Origin: Morinoia aosen
Taxonomy: Eukaryota > Arthropoda > Malacostraca > Amphipoda > Talitridae
NCBI GenBank assembly: GCA_030386875.1
Contig: CM059564.1
Location: 64,089,936 to 64,153,935, forward strand
Reading direction: 5' to 3'
Length of the DNA: 64,000 nucleotides
Shown: positions 54,557 to 64,000 of the stretch, piece by piece
Position numbering within the stretch: the stretch's first letter is position 1
How the letters are laid out: the number at the start of each line of letters is the position of its first letter
The notes under the pieces: model-generated
What the model saw: only the letters and a program-made list of their open reading frames with translations
Database searches by the model: none
Told to the model about the DNA's origin: nothing
Program-made: the position numbers and the translations under genes

Positions 54557-56480
54557 TTGTGGCCGCACAGTTTCTGTTGTTAACGCAATAAGGAAGTCGG
54601 TGATGAAGCCATCCTAACACAAAAAGTGAAGAATCAAAAGAAGTGAATACGTGCAGGAACACACGCGAGGAGAGCCTATATACCAAGTTCTCAGCAAAGT
54701 TCAAAATATCCTGCAAATATGCTGGTCATTCATTCTAGTCACGCCCCATCGTATTGATGTTATCACAAATATTTAGAATAATGTTAACAAGACTACCGTA
54801 CAGACTAAATACCTTGGCAGAAAAAATGTGCATTTCCAAAAAAAGTTGATGCCTGAAATTCATTAAAACCAATTGGGGATTGAAAATATTTCCTAAATTA
54901 TCAGAAAAATCATTAGAAGTAAACGGCGGCCATGTCAAGAATCAGTTATTTGATCTAAAAAATAAAATAAAAATCTATTCAATGATACTCATAAAAACTA
55001 CAAAAATAATTGGAAATAGCTGCATATATTAGAAATTGTGACTTATTATTATACTAGCTCACTATTTCCTCATTTCCTTAAATCAAATGAAGTGCTGCTC
55101 ATACGTCAATGTTTGTGAAGACTGTCAAAAGGGTTTCTCCCCACTGAGTTCATTTTTATATTTCTTTTATTATATTCATTTATAAACAATATCAAACTTA
55201 AATCAACTTTCCATGGGGATACATTTTTATGTTTTTCTCTGTCTCTTGTACAAGCACTTACATAGGCTGTTATGGTACCCAAGTATGTTTATCAACTAAG
55301 GACCTGTATATTTAGTCATTACGAAAAGCGATGCAATTCCTCTCTGGTATTAACTTCGTAAGACATTAGCTTTTAAGCTCTTTCTTAGTCATGTAATATA
55401 ATTTTATTGTTACCCTTGTGCAGCAATTTCTTGTTTCTGCCGCTCATGAGTACATCATGACAGCATTATTTAGGTAATTTCCCGAATTGTTCCAGTTATG
55501 CCGAAAATGTTTTGGTTAACGTTTTACAAAAATTACTTTTCATGCTTCTGACTCTGGTGAACTCTTTTGTGCCACCATTGTTTGTGTAGGATATATCATC
55601 AGATTGACTTGTGACAAAATATAGTTTATTTTCTCACAGCTCATTATCTGGCACACTAGTTCATTTGCAAGAGTGAAAAGATAGCTCCGAATGTCGACTG
55701 CGCAGTCTAAATTACACAGAATTATTTAAATCCACCCATTTTCTTTTAACATTAATCACGGATATCGCAAGAACCTGAGCTCGTATTTCAATGGAAGTGC
55801 GCACTAAGAAGAGTGTTTGCAACCATGCGTCACTGATATTGTATTTTTTCCTAACTTGTTCTTAAATGCATTATCAAACAAAGACTAAAGCTACAAACAA
55901 AATGTTTTTTATGCTTTTCTCTCAATCATTTATTTAAACCATTGACATGGGACTCACGATTCCCATGTGAGTGCATCAACTAAGGATCTTTATGTTAAGA
56001 CTAATAAATGTTTTTGTATCATTTTTATTTGAATTAAACTGTTTCTCTTTCTCTTTCCTTTCTTTCTTGTTTGTGTTATTGAGGAATTTAGTTTGTCTAG
56101 TTGCTTAAGAGGCTTTCGGCTTTTATTTGTATATTCGATAATTCATAAAATGAAAAAAAGAATCAAAATAAAAGGGAGCATTCTTTTGATAGTAAACGTA
56201 TCGGTAATTCAGCTACAGCTAATTCAGCTTCGGTAATTCATCTAGTCGCAATTTTAACATCATCTACACGCACAAAAATTCGAGGGTTATTAAGCATTGG
56301 AGGAAAATTTTTAAGGAAAAAACAGTAGGGGGTGAAAGATTAATCATTTGGTCTGCTATGAATGAATAAGATATTTTTTAGGGACAACATAAGGTCGACT
56401 TCATAGGTAACTTTCAGACACATTCAGTTTCAAACGATATCGATTTCTTCAGGTAAAAGTAGTGCGTGTTCGAAGCTCTT
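54557..56480. other. Non-coding AT-rich stretch
   Basis: I see no domain, terminal repeat or long frame. Confidence 0.4.
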
Positions 56481-56487
56481 AAGCCCT

Positions 56488-56509
56488 GGGGGGGGGGGGG
56501 GGGGGGGGG
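56488..56509 (+). repeat. G22 homopolymer
   Basis: Uninterrupted G run after AAGCCCT. It can form a G-quadruplex; the length may be unreliable in sequencing. Confidence 0.9.
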
Positions 56510-58749
56510 ATCAAACAGCTGAACAGCTGTAAAAGTGTTTCATTCCTATGATCGATACTACTGTGTTTTTGTATATGATTTTAAGCAGAGTGTCTTGAAT
56601 ACGCTGGCATGTCGATTTCGATGACGTTAATAAAATTCATCCAAGTAAGATGAGAAGCGACGTGTTAGTACTTTCTCCCATATTTTGGACCAAGATAAAA
56701 TACTTATGGGCCTGTGATTTGATGCCTAAATATCATCATCAGTTTTATGCGACGGCCTAATTATGTAATGTTTCTGTTGATCGGGGACTTTATCAATATA
56801 TATCGATGTAGAAATCACCAAACGCATTATTTGTGCTGGAGCAGGCAAATGTCTTTAACATGCTGGAGGCTATTACTTTCACTTCCAACTATTTTTAGTA
56901 TTTTTTAGCGGGTATGAAATTATCGTATCTGCGGTTAATTTACTGGACTCGATCTTGATTTGTCTCTGGCGCCAGCTAATGTAGTAAGGTGCGAGTTTAC
57001 GATTGAAGGTTGATGTGAAATCATTTCAGACATTTGATTGTAAACTCTTCAAGGAGTCAAAAATACTTCAGTAGCCTGAAGTTTTATTTTAAACCACCTC
57101 ATTGATGATTTGCTGGCCTTAATAGTTCCTTGTGGGAGTGTATTGGTTTTCCAACAGGGATTTTTTAACAATCTTTTCACGCTGTCTATGTCTACTTCTA
57201 AGGGCATAAATCAATCTATTTCTTTTGTACTCGTGCAAGGAAATTTTTTTGTGATCTGTTCGGTTATTTAGTTCCTTCTGTCATCGAAACAGTGCTTTTT
57301 AATTTAGTTTTTTTTTGTGAGGTAGCGCAGACATCCACACACATGGCTGCTGTGAAATTTTTAATAAAATATAAACTTGTACGCCAACATCATCAGATTT
57401 ACGAAGATATTCTTAGAAATTTTGTTGTTGTTTTGTATTTTTTTCCTAAATGGTTCCGGTGAGCAAAACTTTTCAACGAAATGTATTTTAACCGTGCTTC
57501 CATGTTTTCTTTATGTTATTGATTTAATATTCTATCAGGTGGAGAGAGAAAAGGAGGGGAATATTTTATTACTGGGTATTATTTTAGGGAAATTTGTGAA
57601 ATCTAAATCGAAAAGAGTCTTAGAAGCTTTTGTAAAACGAATTGGTACTTGGACTGTGTGGAATAATATTTTTTTGTATAGTATTTTGCTTAACTATTTG
57701 TTTTTATTCAATAAGTTGATTTTAAAGCCACAGAAAACAAAGAATGGTTATATGATTGCTGAATTTTTGATAGTTTCTCAATAAACCCTAATGTTGAGCG
57801 AAAGGATGCCGATAGGTACTTTTGCAAATGTTCCCCCTTCCAGTGAATTTGTGTTTATTTATTTAAACGAACGAAACCATTTTTGAACCTTCAAAAAGAA
57901 ATTCAGTATTTTTCCTCTTTATAAAAACTCTAATGGTTAGTTGACATCCATCTTCAATTTGGAACGCCTTCTATAACCGAAATTTACAAAAAAATGCAAG
58001 TTTGCTTCGTCTGTGCGAAATAGCTTACTATTTCCTGTTTTGACCTGAAAATTTTGAATGATGATGTAAAGTTATGTGGGTGATGGTCTTTTTATGAGCA
58101 GCTGGTAGAGGAATCACTTAATTCATGAAAATCAAGGTCCTTTATTACTGTTCCGTTACGACAAAAAGAGATGAAAATGAAGGACCATACTGACGTAGAT
58201 AAAGTGAGCGAAAAACTGCAGGCGCATTCTACGGTTCAGTAGAAGTCGAATATAAAACCTTTTGAACGAATGAAATTGAAGTTTACTGGATTTAATAGCT
58301 CAAGTGAACAGCACTGTTAACAACAACACTTTTTGCAGAAAAAGACAGCATAAATAGAGAAACATGTGTTCAGATTTTTAGCATCGCATTGTTCAACATT
58401 CATTCATTTCCTAATGTGCCACGTCGTCAAAAATGACCCCTAAAGCTTTTCTCTTTGAATCTAGTTCAAATGTTCGAGATATAAGACATTCAGTTATGGT
58501 AGTGACTGAATATAAGGGTTTGGATTGAACTCTGATGACTTGTACAGAGAAATAAGTGTACTGAGTGTTTCTATGATACAGTCGGGTCTATGTGTGTGTA
58601 GCAATAGCTACAAAAATGTATAAATTCAGTGAAATTCTCATTAACATTAAAATAGCATAAGTATTGCCATTAAAAATCTTACTCTAAATTATCATTAACA
58701 ATTTTCTACTTATAATTAGTAATCTTAGAAGTTTTTGTGTAAAAGCACA
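56510..58749. other. Non-coding stretch with one AT-rich ORF
   Basis: The only frame of length is 57377-57784 (135 codons, alternative start), with hydrophobic segments FLEILLLFCIFFL and ILLNYLFLF. Its composition follows the surrounding AT richness, and I find no family resemblance. Probably chance. Confidence 0.3.
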
Positions 58750-59577
58750 TAAATAAAATAATACCGCCGATGGACGTTCGAGTCTTTGAATCGTTAGGAT
58801 GGCAACAGCGCGGCTGACGCGGGTGCAGGTTCGTCACTTCTTGCTTGGTTGTCGCCCCGTGTGGTTTTCAGCGCTTTATTCATCGCCGTCAACAAACGCC
58901 ACAACACATTATCCTTGGGCCTTGATGTTTTACCCTCGAGAGTTACACTCGACTTTAACACTTGAACCTTACACATGAGTTTTACGCTCACTGAGCATTA
59001 AGTCACCTTGAGTTATACTTACAACTCAAACTTCGAGTTACACCATTTAACTCGACCTCAGTGCCTTGCATTTGCCTCGGTTTTGCGAGCTGGTTTCAGC
59101 CTGGTATAATTATCTAATTTACTGGCTAATTATCCATCTGCTCCAACTACGGACAGTTGTCTTCAGGGTGTAATAATTCTCATACTCCAAGACCAAGTAA
59201 AATTGATTGACGATCATCAATCACGGCTCAAAAATTAAGACTTGAAGCCATTCCTAAAGCCCTAATTCTCTGGCTGGTTAATTTGCCCGTACCCTAAAAT
59301 TTACTTCCACCAAACACGCACACGTACCTCCTGTCAACGTCATCACTCACCGGAGCACTCGGCTGGCGCGGACTCCGCCCATCTAAGAGAAGATCGTCAG
59401 AAGTTCAAGCACGCCATCGGTCCCACAGGCTTCCTCCAATAAAATATCCAAAGCTGAGTCCCCTAAAAGAGTCTTCATTATCCCCTCTTTTCACAATTTC
59501 GAGAACACTATCGAGAAAGATTATGATTGGACGTTAATACCTATGTTACAGTTTAACCGTACCCACCAATCGTAACA
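58750..59577 (+). repeat. Probable 5' LTR of a BEL/Pao element
   Basis: Placed by context: it precedes a primer-site candidate and BEL/Pao pol, and ends AATCGTAACA at 59577. The partner LTR is not in the window, so the left boundary is a guess. Confidence 0.35.
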
Positions 59578-59578
59578 C

Positions 59579-59595
59579 TGGTGACCTTCCCAGAG
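59579..59595 (+). promoter_or_regulatory. Primer-binding site candidate of the BEL/Pao element
   Basis: TGGTGACCTTCCCAGAG begins two bases after ...GTAACA. TGGTGACC-type sites are usual in this group. Confidence 0.5.
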
Positions 59596-59742
59596 TGACT
59601 CCAGCTTTCAAGCTTAAAAACTATTCAACTCGATAAGTGTTTGAGAAAACGTGAGAGAGGATAATGTTGGCATATCATTGTAATGATCAGTTCCCATTGT
59701 CGTAGTTCTCCTTGAGAATATTCCATGGAGGTACTGTGCTAA

Positions 59743-62640
59743 CGGTTCTCTGAGCTACCTATTTCTACTTCCTTTCCTGAAGTTGTTGATGATAATATTC
59801 AAATCAACGGCATTTTAGGTGTCGATGCTCTTCAAGCTTTTCGTGTGCTTGAGTTGCAACACGTTGCAGACTATAAAGTTATGCGCGTAGCTAACGGTTT
59901 TTTACCCTTTAGGGAATTAAAATGTTACAAGTCTTCTTTGTTTCCCGTCGTGGCTTCTGCCGCTAAAAAGCGAGACAGTGGCTCGACTTCTTCTGTTGTT
60001 CCGAGTGAAATTTCTTCCTCTTCTGCTGTTCCGCCTAAAATTTCATCCTCTTCTGCTGTTCCGCCTGAAATTTCTTCCTCTTCTGCTGTTGCAAATAAAC
60101 GTAAAAAGAAAACCATAAAAAGTAAATTCAAAGCAAATCGTTACCATGGTGTGTTGGAGGCTTTTTTTGAACCTCCCAAGGTATGTTCTTCAGCGTTAGA
60201 TGGTGCTGAGTGTGATGTGCAAGCTGGTCCAGATAGGCTGTTAGACTTGGAATTAATAGGGGTACCTGCTAAGGAAACAGAGTATGATAAAGAACTGGAA
60301 GATTTCAAAAGTAGCGTAGTTTATGCCGAAGGCAGCTTTTCTTTCAACTTGCCTTGGAACCGTAATTTGTTATCGAAAGTTCCGCATGGTTTCGGGCTAG
60401 CTAAGCATCTCGCTCGGAAGGTTGCAGCTTCTAACTCTCGTAGGGGGATAGAGCAACAGTATAACGATGTTTTTCTTGAACAACTCGAGCTTGGTATAAT
60501 TGAGCCTCTTGCACTCGAAACATTAGATGTGCGTGAGCACAAGTGGATTCCGCATAGGCCTGTCGTGCGAGAACATGTTACTACTTCCAAGATACGTCCT
60601 GTTTTTAATTGTTCGCTGAAGCAAGGCAAATTGCCTAGTCTGAATGAGGCTTCATATGTAGGTCCTAATCTCATGAACGATTTGCTGGGTCTTTTAGTGT
60701 ACTTTCGGTCCAACTCCATTGTTGTGCTTTCTGATATTTTCAAGGCGTTCCTTCAGGTAAAGTTAGCCAGGACATTTGATCGTAATCAATTTAGCTTTGT
60801 TCTCTTTAAAGACGGTGAATTTCAATATTTCCGATATACAACCTTATTATTCGGTTTTGTCGCTTCCCCATATATTCTCAATTTTCTTCTTAAACTTCAT
60901 GCTAAAACCCTGAGTGATTTGGTGGTTAGGGACGTAATGGCAAACAAGCTGTACGTGGACAACCTAATTTTTACAACCAATAGTCCTGAGCTTGCGCTTG
61001 ACACTTTTCAACGCGCAAACAAAGCATTTAAAGAGAGCGGCTTTTCTTTGCGTCAGTGGCAGTCAAATAGCTCTGATCTTTTGTCTCAGATTGACCCTGC
61101 TCTTTGAAGCGCCAGTGTGCACTCCAGAGCGCTGGGTTATAACTTTAATTCTTCTTCTGATTCTCTTTCCATATCTGTAAAAAGTTTGAATCCTTCCTGT
61201 AAAACTCGTAGAAGTATGCTGTCAGAAATTGCTTCTTTGTATGACCCTTTAGGGATTCTACTACCATTCTCTGTAAGAGGTAAACTCATTTTGCGTAAGT
61301 TGACACCGTTGAGACTAGGCTGGGATCAAGACGTTCCAGATGATATATGTAAAGAATGGCGTAACTATTGTCAAGAGTTTTCTGAGTTGCATGAATTCGA
61401 GTTCCCTAGGATGAATCTAGTTGAAACTGAGAAAATTGACCTAGTAATTTTTTGTGACGCTAGTGCGAGCGCTTTTGGCGCCTGTATTTACGGCGTCCAA
61501 AAGGAGCGCAGCTCGCTAATCTTCTCTAAAGTTAAAGTTTTGCCTCCTAGACAAAGAACTCTTCCTTCTCTTGAACTTCTGGCTGTGTACCTTGCTTATC
61601 AGTGTCTTGTATCTCTAATGTGTGACGTTAGCTTTCCTTATGAAGTCTCTAATATAACTTTTCTCACCGATGCCCAGGTTACACTGGCTTGGTTATTGAG
61701 CGGTAAACCTCCACGAAAAAACGTGTTTGTTAGTAATAGAATTAAAGATATAGACAGCATGCGCCAGACGTTGGAAGGTAAAACTTCTGCTTCTTTCCAT
61801 TATGAATATGTTCCCACCATGTTCAACATGGCTGACTTATTAATTCGAGGTATTAAAGCAACAAAGTTTCTCGAGGGTAAGACAGTTTGGTTGGAAGGTC
61901 CTGCCTGGATCCGAGAAGGTAAGGACCAGTGGCCCAAGGGACACCTGGGTTGCATTCCGCATCAATTTGTTTCCGCTGCATGTATTAATGCTAATATTGT
62001 TCCTCCGTGTGAAGCTCCTATTCTGGAGATTGAACGCTTCTCCTCCTATCCCAAATTACTAGGTACGATGGAGAAAGTATTTAAAGCTGTCGCTATTTTT
62101 CGACGTGCAGATTTAGGCAATGCAAAACTACGAGCCTTCATTTTTCTAATTTCTTCTATGCAAAGTAAACACTTTTCAAGCGAGCTCGAGGCCTTAAAAA
62201 ATAAGAGTCCTCGGCCGCCTCTGTTAGTTAGAACCTTTAATCTTTTTCTTGATTCGCACGGTCTCATTCGATCTGACAGTCGTATTGCAAACGCTGAAGA
62301 ATTAGATTATAACACTCGAAACCCCATTTTACTGTTTAGTTCTTCTCACTTGACCAATTTGTTAATTTTACATACTCATAAACTTCTTAATCATCAAGGG
62401 CTAGATATCACCGTTCAAAAGCTTAAGCTGGACGGTTATGTCTTGCCGCGCTGCAAGCGTACTGTTCGCGGCGTGTTGGCTAAATGCACGGTGTGCAAGA
62501 AGCTAAACGCCAAAGCGTTTTCATATCCTGATCCTCCTGCTTTACCAGACACTCGTACAAATTTCGTAAGGCCCTTTGCCACAACAGGCATGGACTTCTC
62601 TGCCCACTTTTGGGTATTAGACCCTTTTGGTCACAAACAA
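59743..62640 (+). pseudogene. pol: BEL/Pao retrotransposon pol, truncated
   Basis: One reading frame broken by a single TGA at 61105-61107. It begins with the end of the protease (INGILGVDALQAFRVL), a Ser-rich linker with three 10-residue repeats, then Pao-type reverse transcriptase (HRPVVREHVTTSKIRPVFNC, VVLSDIFKAFLQV, active site YVDN near 60954-60965), RNase H (VIFCDASASAFGACIYG, LPSLELLAVYLA), WLEGPAWI, and the integrase zinc finger (HKLLNHQGLD, CTVCKKL) up to TTGMDFSAHFWV. Gag and most of the protease are missing: only about 165 bases separate the primer site from the protease end. The integrase catalytic core is cut at about 62630. Confidence 0.9.
60001..60090 (+). repeat. 30-bp tandem repeat in BEL/Pao pol, 3 units
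   Basis: Units at 60001, 60031 and 60061 encode PSEISSSSAV, PPKISSSSAV and PPEISSSSAV. A partial earlier unit (CTTCTTCTGTTGTT) precedes them. Confidence 0.93.
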
Positions 62641-62850
62641 AAGGTTTGTCAAATGAAATTCGTATTCAGCTGGAAAATATTATTTTCTGTCGAGCTTTCG
62701 AAATTTTAAACAAATTTCGTTTTCAGGACAAGAGACTGAAGTTTTTGGAAGCAAAGTTATGGCCAAAGCAGGTATCCTGGATACAAGGGAAAGATATTAC
62801 ATATAAGATAAACGAAAGCGGACATCGGTGGAACATGCAGTAGTCACAGT
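62641..62850. other. Junction between BEL/Pao and Penelope-like remnants
   Basis: Open short frames on both strands but no integrase core residues. Probably the 3' untranslated end of the minus-strand Penelope-like copy. Confidence 0.4.
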
Positions 62851-64000
62851 AATTATTTCAGGAGTGGTTTATAAACATCCGGAATTTAGAGATATCTATT
62901 GTAGGAGTTTGAATTAGTTGTGGAATAGAATGCTTCTAAGTATCTTCTTTCTTTCTTGTTGGAATTTTGAGATATAATTTAATAATTTTGAAAATCTATT
63001 TAGTGACCCGTGTCCCGAACATGTTAGTAAACTAAAGAATTAATTTGTTATTTTTCCACATTTTGGCAATGTTCATTGACACGGATTTTTAAATTCCTGC
63101 AAGTTTCACCGATATACACTTATTAACAATTTTTACAACCTAATTTGTACACTACATCGCAACGGTCTCCAGGTGCTTGTTTGTCTTTAATTTTTGATAA
63201 ATTTCTTCCTATCAGGTTAATTGACTTCTTTGCTATTTGCACATTGAATGGCCGGAGTATCCTGTTGACACGTTCAGGTGTGCCTTTTACATAAGGGGCA
63301 CTAAAATAGCTAATTTTTGGGTTCTAATTTTGGCTAATATTTTATCGCGGATTTTTTAGTTCTCTGATTGATTATTTAATCATTTTTTCTTGGTATCCGT
63401 TTTATTGTGGCTACTATTTAATAAATTTTAGTTCATTTTCGACTTAATCATTACTACACAATTGCAAGGCTCTACTAACTAGGGAATCAACAACGCTACG
63501 TTTTTATTTATTAGGATGGTTTGAAGAGAAATCGAGGTATCGTCCGGTATGGGTTGGTTTTCTGTAAATTCCAAAACTGAGGGAGTTGTCTTCCATTCTT
63601 GTAATTTTTAAGTCCAAAAAAGCGATAGAATTATTTTGTTCCTTTTCGATCGTGAATTAAATGTTAGCGTTAATTTAGTTTAGCTAGTTGTTTAAATCAT
63701 CGACGGTGTTTTTGGGAACTATTGCAAACACATCGTCAACGTATCTTTTCCAAAACATAATTTAGCTACTGGAGTGCTCAAAGATCTCATTTTCAATGTT
63801 TTACATTGTAGCCTCGGCAATTGCTACGGACACGCTACTTCCCATTGGTGTGCCTTTAATTTGTTTATAAATTTTCTTATTTTGCTAGAAGACTGTCGAC
63901 GATAAACATAGTTGAAATAAACTTAATATATCATCTTTGGACAATTAAGTGTTGTTTTTCCACTCATCAGTTTCGTTGAGAAGTCGTTCCACGCTTGTTA
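62850..64000 (-). pseudogene. Penelope-like element: reverse transcriptase and GIY-YIG nuclease, decayed
   Basis: Read on the minus strand from the window edge: GTPMGSSVSVAIAEATM, YVDDVFAIVPKNTVDDL (YVDD at 63743-63732), IAFLDLKITRMEDNSLSFGI, YRKPTHTGRYLDFSSNHP, FNVQIAKKSINLIGRNLSKI, then the nuclease part DVVYKLGCKNC, VYIGET, RNLKIRVNEH and ERRYLEAFYSTTNSNSYNR, ending PDVYKPLL near 62870. The order reverse transcriptase to GIY-YIG defines Penelope-like elements. Stops occur throughout (for example two between KNC and VYIGET), so this copy is dead. It is a different lineage from the one at the window start. The N-terminal part lies beyond 64000. Confidence 0.85.

Noticed and set aside
57377-57784. 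Membrane protein of 135 residues
   Set aside because: Non-ATG start, AT-driven composition, no family resemblance; kept only as a remark.
1-64000. CRISPR array, bacterial operon, or defence system
   Set aside because: No regularly spaced repeats with unique spacers; the tandem repeats seen lack spacers, and the gene content is eukaryotic.

Overview
The window looks like part of a large, AT-rich, transposon-filled arthropod genome, most likely an insect. The one clear host gene is a mitochondrial citrate carrier (SLC25A1, the orthologue of Drosophila scheggia). Its encoded residues are very insect-like. It is split into six exons on the minus strand across about 46 kb (50302 down to 4251). 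Intron 1 alone is about 37 kb. Everything else I recognise is mobile DNA or its debris. The species cannot be named from this sequence.

Layout. 1-700: 3' end of a Penelope-like element (GIY-YIG nuclease remnant) with a strong hairpin. 2.1-2.8 kb: the first copies of a dispersed repeat of about 0.35 kb that recurs at eight loci, always in the same orientation. 4.2-13.1 kb: exons 6 to 2 of the citrate carrier; their introns hold two piggyBac-type MITEs and a 23-base C run. 13.1-50.2 kb: intron 1, with more copies of the dispersed repeat, a tRNA-derived SINE with a 13-bp target-site duplication, and a three-level nest of LTR retrotransposons. In the nest, element A (17328-40672, 1.42-kb LTRs, no coding capacity seen) contains element B (21323-38539, 1.71-kb LTRs, a Ty3/Gypsy element with gag and pol), which contains element C (24613-30672, 1.25-kb LTRs, minus strand, no coding capacity seen). 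Each level has a perfect 4-bp target-site duplication (GCGA, CGAG, AGAT). Intron 1 also carries a MITE at 48.0 kb and a palindrome of about 675 bp at 48.9 kb. 50.2-50.5 kb: exon 1 and the promoter region. 51.3-54.6 kb: a foldback element and a decayed Tc1/mariner element containing a strange Arg-rich ORF with 69-bp repeats. 58.8-62.6 kb: a BEL/Pao retrotransposon lacking gag. 62.85-64 kb: a decayed Penelope-like reverse transcriptase and GIY-YIG nuclease on the minus strand.

How the parts relate. The citrate carrier exports citrate from mitochondria for lipid synthesis; the exons join in phase into about 317 codons. Exon 2 has one surplus T near its start and lacks one G at its donor site, which I read as probable base-calling errors. 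The transposons do not form a pathway. The main interest is their relative timing: the outermost LTR pair (A) differs less than the pair nested inside it (B), opposite to the expected order. I found no defence system, CRISPR array, operon or bacterial gene.
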